Shown here: piece after piece, positions 17,536 to 26,177 of the stretch
Position numbering within the stretch: position 1 is the stretch's first letter
How the letters are laid out: each line of letters opens with the position of its first letter
NCBI GenBank assembly: GCA_937899715.1
Contig: CALCNX010000070.1
Location: 19,070-83,069, forward strand
Reading direction: 5' to 3'
DNA from: an uncultured bacterium
GTDB taxonomy: Bacteria; Bacteroidota; Ignavibacteria; Kapaibacteriales; UBA4661
Length of the DNA: 64,000 bases
Notes under the pieces: generated by a model
Databases searched by the model: none
Seen by the model: the letters and a program-made list of their open reading frames with translations, nothing else
What the model was told of the DNA's origin: nothing
Translations under genes and position numbers: made by a program

Positions 17536-19689
17536 ATGAAACCACTCATCACCACCATACTCTTGCTGCTCTATGCGCTTTTGCTGACCCCAACGTCAAT
17601 GCTCGGTCAGAAGCAAAAGGACGCACAATCCGACACTTCGTCCGCGGGGGCACACGTCTTTGTGCTGCCGACAAATACAGGGCATCTTGAAATTGGTGCT
17701 GAGGTTCAGTATTGTGAAGATAAAGAGAAAACATTAACATTTGACGCTGTTGCCGCGCCCGCAATGGCTTCGCGGTGGAAATCCTACGGAAAACAAACGC
17801 TTTCCTTCGGTTTTAAGCGCTCCGCGTACTGGCTGCGCTTTGCACTGCGTAATCCTTCGGCGCAGCAAAACGACTGGCTTCTTGAAATCCCTTTCCCTAC
17901 TTTAGACAGCATCGAACTCTACAGCCCGCACACAGACGGACACTACACACATTATGTTATGGGCGATTATCTGCCATTTTCGCGACGTGAAGTCCAATAC
18001 CGCACGTTCATCAAGCGCTTAGATGTGGCAGATTCCCAGCCTCACGTGTATTATCTCAAAGTAACAACTACCAGCACTACCGTCATCCCTATCATTCTGC
18101 ACCGCAACGAAGAATTTATCGCGTACAGCAATCATTGGCAACTCTTCTATGGCTTGCTTTTGGGCGCATTGATGATTCTGATTGCGTATCACATCATTCT
18201 TTTTACCTTTACCCGCGCGAGAAGTTACGTCTTTTATGTTCTCTATATGTGCGGTGTGCTGTTTTATACGGCAACCTTTAATGGATTTACAGCGCAATAT
18301 ATTTTACCGGAAAGCGGAAACCTACTTCAGTATTCCATGATATTTTCGATTGGACTTGCGCTCTTTGGTTTGGTTTTCTTCACACGGACATTTTTGAATA
18401 CGGCAAAGCTCTCACGGCGCTTTGATATTGTTCTACGTGGCTTGGCGGTCTATCTCTTCATTGTGAGCGCGGCGGTGACGTTTATGGATTATCTGACGAC
18501 CAATATCATCATGTCATCGTCGCTGTTGTTGGTTGTTGTGATTTGCTATGGCGCAGCACTCAGAATCGCATGGCGCGTGCCTAGCCGCCAGCACTTATAT
18601 TTTTTGATTGGTAGTTTTTCGCTGATGTTTGGTAGCACTCTCACCTTGCTAATGACAATGGGGATTCTGCCAAATACTATCATCATACGCAATAGCGTCC
18701 AGTTCGGTGCAATTATAGAATCGCTGCTATTTTCTCTTGTTCTTTCTCTTCAATACAAAATTCTCCAGCAGGAAAAAACCCGTGCCCAAGAGGAAAACTT
18801 TCGCCTTATCCGCGATGCAAACGAAACGCTTCAGCGTGCCGTAGAAGAGCGCACAGCCGAACTGCAAGAAAAGAATAACGACTTAGAAGCCGCAAACGAG
18901 GAAATCCAGCGTCAGATGGAGATTCAAACCGACCAAGCGCATGAAATTGAACTTGCTAATACAACATTGCAGGAGCAAAACGAGAAGTTGAATGATTTGA
19001 ACAGGGAGAAAAACGAAATCATCGGCATTGTGGCACACGACCTCAAGAACCCTATCAGCGCGGTACACGGGCTGGCAGAGTTGGTGCAAAGCGGATTCGC
19101 AGAACCGGAACAAGTGCCGGAAATCACCCGTCAAATTGTTGCGACTGCTAACCGTATGCTTCAACTCGTGAGAAATCTGCTGGATGTCAACCGCTTGGAG
19201 TCAGGCACGGTGCAATTTAATTTTGTGGACTTCGATATTACGCCTATGGTTGAGACGACCATTGCTCAATACACGCCGCTAGCAGAGGCAAAAGACATTT
19301 CGTTGCGATATCACAAAGAAACCGATTCCAGCACCATCATTGCCGATGAACAAGCAACAATGCAAATTCTGGATAACCTCATTTCCAATGCTGTCAAATA
19401 TTCACCACACGGCAAGCAAGTATTCATCAGAGTTTCAAGCACCCTGCACTCTGTCCGCTTGGAAGTGGAGGACGAAGGTCCCGGTCTATCCGATGATGAC
19501 AAACCCAAGCTCTTTGGCAAATTTGCTCGCCTTTCAGCTCGCCCGACCGGAGGCGAGTATTCTACAGGTTTGGGGCTGTCTATTGTCAAAAAAATGGTGG
19601 AAGCTATGAATGGCAGAGTTTGGTGCGAGTCCGATTTGGGTAAAGGGGCAACCTTTATTGTTGAATTGCCCATCAGGAAGAGTGCATAA
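17536..19689 (+). CDS. 7TMR-DISM sensor histidine kinase
   Basis: 717 residues: signal peptide; extracytoplasmic 7TMR-DISMED2-like beta domain (about 50-190); seven membrane helices (about 203-408); coiled coil (410-495). The HisKA domain has His501 in IIGIVAHDLKNPISAVHGL, and the HATPase domain contains N box NLISNAVKYSPH, DEGPGL and GLGLSIVKKM. 7TMR-DISM receptors sense carbohydrates or other small ligands and feed diverse output domains. Its stop is only 5 bp from the stop of the convergent phosphatase gene, whose product has a similar layout with a different output. No response regulator lies beside it. Confidence 0.93.
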   Translation: MKPLITTILLLLYALLLTPTSMLGQKQKDAQSDTSSAGAHVFVLPTNTGHLEIGAEVQYCEDKEKTLTFDAVAAPAMASRWKSYGKQTLSFGFKRSAYWLRFALRNPSAQQNDWLLEIPFPTLDSIELYSPHTDGHYTHYVMGDYLPFSRREVQYRTFIKRLDVADSQPHVYYLKVTTTSTTVIPIILHRNEEFIAYSNHWQLFYGLLLGALMILIAYHIILFTFTRARSYVFYVLYMCGVLFYTATFNGFTAQYILPESGNLLQYSMIFSIGLALFGLVFFTRTFLNTAKLSRRFDIVLRGLAVYLFIVSAAVTFMDYLTTNIIMSSSLLLVVVICYGAALRIAWRVPSRQHLYFLIGSFSLMFGSTLTLLMTMGILPNTIIIRNSVQFGAIIESLLFSLVLSLQYKILQQEKTRAQEENFRLIRDANETLQRAVEERTAELQEKNNDLEAANEEIQRQMEIQTDQAHEIELANTTLQEQNEKLNDLNREKNEIIGIVAHDLKNPISAVHGLAELVQSGFAEPEQVPEITRQIVATANRMLQLVRNLLDVNRLESGTVQFNFVDFDITPMVETTIAQYTPLAEAKDISLRYHKETDSSTIIADEQATMQILDNLISNAVKYSPHGKQVFIRVSSTLHSVRLEVEDEGPGLSDDDKPKLFGKFARLSARPTGGEYSTGLGLSIVKKMVEAMNGRVWCESDLGKGATFIVELPIRKSA

Positions 19690-19694
19690 CGTTT

Positions 19695-21800
19695 TTATTC
19701 TGCCCGCACCACCACAAAGGTCATATCATCATTCAGCACCGCTCCTTTTGACCATTTCTCGCTTGCTGCCACGAGGTGAGCGATAACTTGCTCTGCCCGC
19801 AAGCCCACGATTTCTGTGCAAATCTGCTGCACCACGTCATAGCCCAAAATATCGTCTTTATCGTCAAAACGCTCCGGAAAACCGTCGCTCATCAGTATCA
19901 GTACATCGCCGGAAGAAAGTGTGATTTCACGCTCTTGGTAAGGGAAATTTGCCATTGTCGCAAGCGGCATGGACTTTATGAGCACCTCTTCCACCGACCC
20001 ATCATGTGCCCGAAAGACCAGAGTGGAGGGCATTCCGGCGTTTGCAATACGCGCCGTGTAGGTTTTTGGAGCAGTCTGGCGGATTTTTGCCACCGCAAGT
20101 GCCATAAACATTGAACGCATATTCATGCTTTTCAGCGCCGGTGAACTTGGTTTTAACATTCCAATTGGCGAGGTAGAATCAGTCTGTGAGCCGTCGGCGG
20201 CTATCATTGAAAAGAGACTTTTTGTAGCCGCGACCATCGTACCGGCTTTCACGCCATGCCCCGTTGCATCACCGATTGCAATGGTCAGCGTACCGTCTTT
20301 GTGCAAGGAATAATCGTAGTAATCGCCGCCAACCTCTGTTGCGGTCTGCATGAACATTGCAATATCTAAGCCTTCTATTTGCGGCATTTTTTGGGGCAGC
20401 ATGGAGAGTTGTAATTTTCGTGCCTCTTCCAATTCGGCAGTTTTACGGGCGTTATCGGCTTCGAGCAAGGTGCGCTGTATTTGCTGCTCTGCGTTAATGC
20501 GCTCTTGCTCTATCGCCTTATCGGAAAGCCGCTTGACTTCGACGATTTGCGCCTCTAAGTCGCTATTGGTTTTCGAGACTTTGCGGGCAAGATAAATGGA
20601 CATTGTAAAAGGAATTGAGAGAAAAAGTACAAGTCCGGAAACATCATACAGCCACGTTGGGCGATAGGGCTGCATGAGCGGTAGGCTTTCGATACAAATA
20701 GTAATCGTCGCACTAAGAACAAAGAGTAAACCGCCCGCGCCCAGTATCCATGCGCCCGGTCGCTTACGAATAATTGCCAGTACCAGAACTCGCACCATTT
20801 CAACACCAATAACGCTACTCAATATCAGAAGGTATGTATCAATTGCTCCGGCAAAATCGAAGAGTATAGACGCAATGAGTAGAACAGCTCCAAGAACAAG
20901 AAGCCAGAACTGACGAGGGACGCGAGGATAAAACACATTGTAGAAAAATCCCAAACCGCCCATCAAACCCATAAGAAGCCACGCAATATTGAGCGATTGC
21001 AAGACAATACTTGTTTCAATGTTCAGGTGCGCAACGAAAGGGTATAGTTGCCGAAATTGACTAAGCGCAAGACCAATAGCAAAAAAGCTATAATAAAGGT
21101 TTTCTTTGGAACGTGCATTGAAAAAATAAAGGAGCAGATGTAGAATTGCCAATGCACCTAAAACACTGGCAATAAACATAATCCCCATTGTGCTGTCGCT
21201 GACATCGTTGATATGCGCCGACAGCCCTTGTGCAGATTGCACGGTCAGACCAAAGCCCACACCATAGACCTTAAAGAGCAAGCGAGAACTGCGCTCACGT
21301 GCCTTTGTGTCGGAATAACGCACAGCAATAACGTGTTCGTGATTACTACTTGCAGGCACAACCGCTACAAAGGCTTCATATCCGGGGCGATACGGTTCTT
21401 CGCGGTCGGGAGTGGCGGCGGGTTTGCCATAATTTTTCACGAGAACACCGTCTATGAATATCTCCGACGCTCCTCTATGCGCCATTTGCCAAAGAAGCGG
21501 CTTGCCTTCAAGAGCAGAATCTACATGTACTTTGAGGCGAAACCAGCCTATTGTATTCCACTTCTCCGGTGCGCTGCTCATTACCCAGAAAGTACATGTG
21601 GTGTCCCATGCTCGGTCGTCAAGGTCTGTTTTTGCGTACTCAGGATTATCGCCCGAATGCCAGCGCCAGAGCGACTTCTCGAAATCGAATTTCCGACTCT
21701 TTGCAAGTGAATCGGGAGTAATAACGGTTATTGACTGCGCCGACAGGTTTGGCACAATAAGCACTATTGCCACAAACACAGCAGTAAAGATTTGTTTCAT
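19695..21800 (-). CDS. Membrane receptor with SpoIIE/RsbU-type PP2C phosphatase output
   Basis: 701 residues. Signal peptide, then a jelly-roll domain (about 30-185, with SLWRWHSGDNPEYAKTDLDD and GWFRLKVHVD) resembling the sugar-binding domain of glycoside hydrolase family 2 and related receptors. About seven membrane helices (203-405) and a coiled coil (408-465) follow. The PP2C-type phosphatase starts at LQLSMLPQKMP, with metal-binding GGDYYD (491-496), GDATGHG (510-516) and NDDMT (690-694). RsbU-like enzymes dephosphorylate anti-anti-sigma factors in partner-switching pathways; no STAS or anti-sigma partner is encoded nearby. Faces the 7TMR kinase gene tail-to-tail. Confidence 0.92.
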   Translation of the reverse strand: MKQIFTAVFVAIVLIVPNLSAQSITVITPDSLAKSRKFDFEKSLWRWHSGDNPEYAKTDLDDRAWDTTCTFWVMSSAPEKWNTIGWFRLKVHVDSALEGKPLLWQMAHRGASEIFIDGVLVKNYGKPAATPDREEPYRPGYEAFVAVVPASSNHEHVIAVRYSDTKARERSSRLLFKVYGVGFGLTVQSAQGLSAHINDVSDSTMGIMFIASVLGALAILHLLLYFFNARSKENLYYSFFAIGLALSQFRQLYPFVAHLNIETSIVLQSLNIAWLLMGLMGGLGFFYNVFYPRVPRQFWLLVLGAVLLIASILFDFAGAIDTYLLILSSVIGVEMVRVLVLAIIRKRPGAWILGAGGLLFVLSATITICIESLPLMQPYRPTWLYDVSGLVLFLSIPFTMSIYLARKVSKTNSDLEAQIVEVKRLSDKAIEQERINAEQQIQRTLLEADNARKTAELEEARKLQLSMLPQKMPQIEGLDIAMFMQTATEVGGDYYDYSLHKDGTLTIAIGDATGHGVKAGTMVAATKSLFSMIAADGSQTDSTSPIGMLKPSSPALKSMNMRSMFMALAVAKIRQTAPKTYTARIANAGMPSTLVFRAHDGSVEEVLIKSMPLATMANFPYQEREITLSSGDVLILMSDGFPERFDDKDDILGYDVVQQICTEIVGLRAEQVIAHLVAASEKWSKGAVLNDDMTFVVVRAE

Positions 21801-21919
21801 TTTCGATTAGTCAAATAACGCGTGAGGCACGCGATGAACGGGCAAAGTATTCCCAAAAATCTAATTTACTCTTATCGCGGAATATTGATGCCAATTAAAA
21901 GTTAATTTCAAGAACAGAT

Positions 21920-22048
21920 TTTTGACACGGATTGAAGAGGATTGCACAGATTACACGGATATTGAGGAACTTTTGCACACAACACAATGGTCATATTTTT
22001 CTGAAAAATCCGTGTAATCCGCGAAATCGTATCTAATCCGTGTCAAAA
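21920..22048. repeat. Long imperfect inverted repeat of the ATTACACGGAT type
   Basis: Arms 21920-21960 and 22008-22048 (41 bases each) are inverted copies. 14 bases (TTTTGACACGGATT) match at the outer end and 12 (GATTACACGGAT) at the inner end, with a diverged middle. The 47-base centre is AT-rich. Short ATTACACGG-type motifs are known as dispersed non-coding repeats in many bacteria. It could fold into a large cruciform or RNA hairpin between the response regulator and phosphatase genes and may act as a terminator. Confidence 0.75.
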
Positions 22049-22079
22049 TTTTTCACTTTTTAATTCGCATTACTTATCG

Positions 22080-22925
22080 CTATTTCCCCAACCACGCCTT
22101 AAAATCGGAGAATCGCTCACGGCTTACAAAGGTATCTCTTCCCTCTTCCTTCGATATGGCAGGAAGTGGTTTTAGATAGACCTTGAGCTTGCCAGACTGC
22201 TGCAAATGGACGCTACTGACAGCGCCCACGTGAACAATAAATTGCCGATTGATGCGAAAGAATGTTTCACGGGGAAGCAGCGATTCCAGTTCATCCAGAG
22301 AGCGATTTTTGATATACCGCTTGTCGTCGTGCGTTGTGATGTAGGTTAATTTATTTTCCGATGAGATAAAAGCTATATCATCATACGCAAGCGGTAGCAT
22401 TTTGTTGCCTTGCTGCACGAGCAAACGCGAACTATTCTGCGCAGGCTGTGCCTGCAAAAGCTGCTCAACTAAACGTGTTATGTTTGCGTTTGAGTCTTGT
22501 TGTTCACTTTGGTACGCTTTTTCGGCGCTCTTGTCCGCAGCCGCAGCAGCCACGCTCCCCACATACATCTCGTGCAAGTGCCTATATTTTTCCAAACTGC
22601 GCTGCAAATCTACCTTCGTGATGGGCTTGAGAAGATAATCAATACTGTGTACTTTGAATGCTTGAAGAGCAAATTCATCAAACGAAGTTGTAAAAATAAC
22701 GGGATTCGGCACATGAACTTGCGTAAAGATTTCAAACGAAAGCCCGTCTGCCAGTTGAATATCCATAAATGCCAGATCCGGCGGCGGCATCGTACGCAGC
22801 CATTCCACAGCGTTTTGAATACTGTCCAGTTCGCCCACAATGGTAACGGAATCATCAACTTCCCGTAGTTGTGCTTTGAGCCAGTCAATGGCTATTGCTT
22901 CGTCTTCGACAATCAGAACGTTCAT
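22080..22925 (-). CDS. LytTR-family response regulator
   Basis: 281 residues from the ATG at 22925, where the receiver domain begins (MNVLIVEDEA); the longer frame adds 18 residues without homology. The receiver has acidic residues at 7-9, phospho-acceptor Asp55 (LAFMDIQL), Thr79/80 and Lys100 (YLLKPI). The C-terminal LytTR DNA-binding domain spans about residues 175-281 (DDIAFISSENKLTYI, FFRINRQFIVH). A Gln/Ala-rich linker separates them. It lies 84 bp behind the LytS-type kinase gene, its obvious partner, and probably controls the transporter genes upstream. Confidence 0.94.
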   Translation of the reverse strand: MNVLIVEDEAIAIDWLKAQLREVDDSVTIVGELDSIQNAVEWLRTMPPPDLAFMDIQLADGLSFEIFTQVHVPNPVIFTTSFDEFALQAFKVHSIDYLLKPITKVDLQRSLEKYRHLHEMYVGSVAAAAADKSAEKAYQSEQQDSNANITRLVEQLLQAQPAQNSSRLLVQQGNKMLPLAYDDIAFISSENKLTYITTHDDKRYIKNRSLDELESLLPRETFFRINRQFIVHVGAVSSVHLQQSGKLKVYLKPLPAISKEEGRDTFVSRERFSDFKAWLGK

Positions 22926-23009
22926 AGCGGCGGAAGAATGAGAGACAAATGGTGTTCGTAAAATACAGAAATTGCACACGAAACGGGAATTTTTTGCGGG
23001 CGCAAATGC

Positions 23010-24551
23010 TCATAACTTGTTTTCGTCGTTGTCTTGCAATGCCGACTCAGGTATGAATCCCGGCGCAATCAGTGGTAAAACAACTGTGAATTGCTCGCTC
23101 TCTTCGATAATTTCCGGTGTTTGATTGGTAAGCAAAAGATAGCGGTGTTGCAAATTATGCAAACCGACTTTGGTACTATCGGTGAGCGTGTTTTGCTGCG
23201 TGTTTGCACTTATCATCATCAAATCATTAATACTCATTGTTCGGCGCTGTACGTTGTTCTGAACAATAAGATATGGCACTTGCTGAAAGGTAACGGGGTG
23301 CTGCTCGGACTCTACTGTAAGCGATATACGAAGAGGGTTTTGAGCAGAGAGGATATTATGCTTCACGGCGTTTTCCAACAGCAGCTGGAGCGTCATGGAG
23401 GGAAGTTTGTAGTGCAGATATTCTTTGGGAACATCCATCTGCATATCAAACCCTTCTTTGAAGCGAACCGAAGCCAAAAATGTATATGCCTGCACAAAAT
23501 TGAGTTCATCTTCCACCGTGACCAAATGTTGCTGGCGGTGCATCAACACATAACGATAGGTGTACGACAGTTTTTCCAAAAACTCAATCGCGGCTGTTTT
23601 ATTGCTCATTATCAGACCACCAAGCGCTGTCAGGCTATTGAACAAAAAATGCGGCGCAAGTTGTGCCTGCAATGCTTCCAGCTGTGCCTGCCGCTCGCGT
23701 ATCTGCTCATTGGCGAGATTATCCAGCGTTTCCCTCAGATTCGCCGTCATGCGGTTGAAAGCACGGGCAAGCCGCCCTATCTCATCCGGTTCGTTCATGG
23801 CTATTTGCACCTGAAGATTACCATACGAAATACGCTCTGCCGCTATTTGAATCAAGCGCAAGCGGCGCACGATGGAGCGTGCAATGAGCCAATTCACACC
23901 CAGCGAAATAATAATCGCAGCCACAAGGCTCACCGTCACCAATAACCGTGAGAACAGGAAATGGCGGAGTATTTCGGAAGCAACTTCATCGGTGCGCCGC
24001 GAATTATCATCTATCAATTTGTTACTGATGGTCAATAATTCACCGAACACGCTATTTGCCTCGGCAACAGCAGCGAACACGCTATCTGCATTACTCGACC
24101 TGCTACCGTTCGTGTGTGTGAGTGCAAAGGCTCGTTGATAGCGCAGAAGATATTCTTTGGTAGTGCTGTCAAAGCGCATGAGCAACTCGCGCTCCGCCAC
24201 CGACCGCACGGAACGCTGATAACTTTGCCGCATCGTCGCTATGGCATTTGTCAAATCTTGAGCACTTTTGCTTTCTCGCTTTGATTGACGGCTCTGTATT
24301 GCAGTGGAATCTGCACGATATGATTCACTCATACCCGATGAACTGTACAACGTGCCGTGAAGCGTGGTCAATGAGCGTTGCAGATTGTTTGCGGTGTTGA
24401 TGCTTGGAAGCCAGTATTCATCAAATTTTTTGGTTTCGATGTACAGTTTTTCAAACTGAAACACCGACCACACACCAATAATCACCGTGCAGGTGAGCGT
24501 AACACCGGCAGCAATAAGGAGCTTGTCATTGATTGGTGCGTTATTGAGCAT
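23010..24551 (-). CDS. LytS-type sensor histidine kinase with HAMP domain
   Basis: 513 residues: membrane helix 1 (9-28), helical four-helix-bundle type periplasmic domain (about 30-195), membrane helix 2 (199-223), and HAMP (about 224-275). The His_kinase domain has His301 in the LAPHFLFNSLTAL motif, and the reduced HATPase domain has N box LLENAVKHN (391-399). This class pairs with LytTR regulators, and one is encoded just downstream. The gene follows the MHS transporter gene by only 32 bp, so sensor and transporter are probably co-transcribed and the ligand may be the transported substrate (inference). Confidence 0.93.
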   Translation of the reverse strand: MLNNAPINDKLLIAAGVTLTCTVIIGVWSVFQFEKLYIETKKFDEYWLPSINTANNLQRSLTTLHGTLYSSSGMSESYRADSTAIQSRQSKRESKSAQDLTNAIATMRQSYQRSVRSVAERELLMRFDSTTKEYLLRYQRAFALTHTNGSRSSNADSVFAAVAEANSVFGELLTISNKLIDDNSRRTDEVASEILRHFLFSRLLVTVSLVAAIIISLGVNWLIARSIVRRLRLIQIAAERISYGNLQVQIAMNEPDEIGRLARAFNRMTANLRETLDNLANEQIRERQAQLEALQAQLAPHFLFNSLTALGGLIMSNKTAAIEFLEKLSYTYRYVLMHRQQHLVTVEDELNFVQAYTFLASVRFKEGFDMQMDVPKEYLHYKLPSMTLQLLLENAVKHNILSAQNPLRISLTVESEQHPVTFQQVPYLIVQNNVQRRTMSINDLMMISANTQQNTLTDSTKVGLHNLQHRYLLLTNQTPEIIEESEQFTVVLPLIAPGFIPESALQDNDENKL

Positions 24552-24583
24552 TTTTTTACCTCTGCGTGTAAGACTTTTTTCGT

Positions 24584-26023
24584 TTATTCATCGTGCAAGG
24601 AACGGTCTTTGGTTTCATGCACAAAAAATGCCATAATCAGTGCCGTGATGATAATAACTCCAATGGGATAAAACAAACCTGCAAACATATCCTGCGTGGA
24701 ACTGACAATCGCCGTGGAAATGAGCGGCAAGAGTCCGCCAAAAATGCCATTCCCAATATGGTACGGGAATGACATAGAAGTATAACGAATTTTTGTGGGA
24801 AATAATTCCACTAAAAAAGCGGCTATCGGACCATAGACCATCGCCACAAAGAGAAGCTGCGCAAGCAAGCACAATTCAACAACGACGTAGTTCACAGACA
24901 CGGGCATCGGGACAACGCCAAGCGGCAGAGCAAGAAAATCAAGATCGGGATGCACCGCCGCGCTCATCAGTTTGTAGATGGGAATATAGCTGGAAGCCGC
25001 AAGCATACACCCTGCGAGCATAATAGGTTTGCGTCCGATTTTGTCCGATAATTTGCCAAACAAAACAAAAAAAGGCGTTGTAACGGCAAGCGAAATAGCG
25101 ACCAAGACGTTTGCGGTCAGAAAATCCATTTTCAAGATAGTTTGCAAATAAAACAGCGCATAGAACTGGCTGGTGTACCAAATCACGCCCTGCCCTGCCG
25201 TTGCTCCAAAAAGTGCAAGCAAGACATACCGAAGATTATACCAATTCCCAAAGCTGTCTTTGATGGGCGTTTTGGATGTGTGCCCACGACTTTTGAGCAG
25301 CTCAAAGATGGGAGATTCCCGTAATTGCAGCCTTATGTACAACGACACAGCAAGTAAAAAATACGACACCAAAAATGGAATTCGCCAGCCCCATGCCTTA
25401 AAGTCTTCATCTCCCAGCCATAACTGCGTGCCGGTGATAACGACAAGCGAAAAGAGAAAGCCAAGTGTGGCAGTGGTTTGAATAAAACTGGTGTAGAAGC
25501 CGCGTACATTATTCGGCACGTGCTCGGCAACGTATGTTGCTGCCCCGCCGTATTCGCCGCCCAACGCCAGTCCCTGTGCCATTCTGAGCAGGACGAGCAT
25601 AATGGTTGCCGAGATGCCGATTTGCTCGTATGTGGGCAAAATCCCAACAAGAGCCGTTGCAAAGCCCATGACAATCATGGTCATCATAAATGTATATTTC
25701 CGCCCGATAATATCTCCCAAGCGCCCAAAGACGAGAGCTCCAAACGGGCGAACAACAAACCCCGCTCCCAGAGCCGCAAACGCTGACAATAGTTGCGCAA
25801 AGCCATCGCCTTTCGGAAAAAAAAGATTACTAAAAAAAACCGACAACCCCGCATATAAATAAAAATCGTACCATTCAAATAATGTTCCGATGGACGATGC
25901 TAATATGACAAACCGAAGATTGCGCTTTTCGGCGGCACTACCGAGATTTTGAGTATCATTCAGGATAGTAGTCCGACTTTGCTCTGTAACAGCAGGCGGC
26001 AAGTAACTATCCGTATTCTTCAT
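24584..26023 (-). CDS. MHS-family (ProP-like) MFS transporter
   Basis: 479 residues with 12 predicted membrane helices; a proton symporter of the metabolite:H+ symporter branch of the major facilitator superfamily, whose members take up osmolytes, citrate, alpha-ketoglutarate, shikimate and similar acids. Hallmarks: GTLFEWYDFYLYAGLS in helix 1, RPFGALVFGRLGDIIGRK in the 2-3 loop, and the family segment GLALGGEYGGAATYVAEH. The substrate cannot be read from sequence. A paralogue lies directly upstream on the same strand; a two-component system lies directly downstream. Confidence 0.92.
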   Translation of the reverse strand: MKNTDSYLPPAVTEQSRTTILNDTQNLGSAAEKRNLRFVILASSIGTLFEWYDFYLYAGLSVFFSNLFFPKGDGFAQLLSAFAALGAGFVVRPFGALVFGRLGDIIGRKYTFMMTMIVMGFATALVGILPTYEQIGISATIMLVLLRMAQGLALGGEYGGAATYVAEHVPNNVRGFYTSFIQTTATLGFLFSLVVITGTQLWLGDEDFKAWGWRIPFLVSYFLLAVSLYIRLQLRESPIFELLKSRGHTSKTPIKDSFGNWYNLRYVLLALFGATAGQGVIWYTSQFYALFYLQTILKMDFLTANVLVAISLAVTTPFFVLFGKLSDKIGRKPIMLAGCMLAASSYIPIYKLMSAAVHPDLDFLALPLGVVPMPVSVNYVVVELCLLAQLLFVAMVYGPIAAFLVELFPTKIRYTSMSFPYHIGNGIFGGLLPLISTAIVSSTQDMFAGLFYPIGVIIITALIMAFFVHETKDRSLHDE

Positions 26024-26088
26024 ACAGTCCCATCCTGAAAAATATCAATAGAAGGATTAAATATGGGCTTCAGCAGAGAACAAATGTA

Positions 26089-26118
26089 GGGCATAGAATC
26101 AATGATGCTTCTATGCCC
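26089..26118 (-). terminator. Hairpin between the two transporter genes
   Basis: Perfect 10-bp inverted repeat GGGCATAGAA/TTCTATGCCC with a 10-base loop, 59 bp past the stop of the upstream transporter gene. On the reverse strand it is followed at once by TACATTTG (26081-26088), a full match to the Bacteroidota -7 element, although no -33 element is visible at the right distance. It may be a terminator followed by a new promoter, or an operator. Confidence 0.45.
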
Positions 26119-26177
26119 ACGCAAATTGTTGTTTCTCTGCTTCCAATTATTCCAATTACCACAAGGTATTGTAGTAC

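Noticed and set aside
23091..23945. 284-codon forward frame opposite the LytS-type kinase
   Set aside because: Antisense shadow of a clearly real gene; Cys/His/Gln/Arg-rich sequence without any domain.
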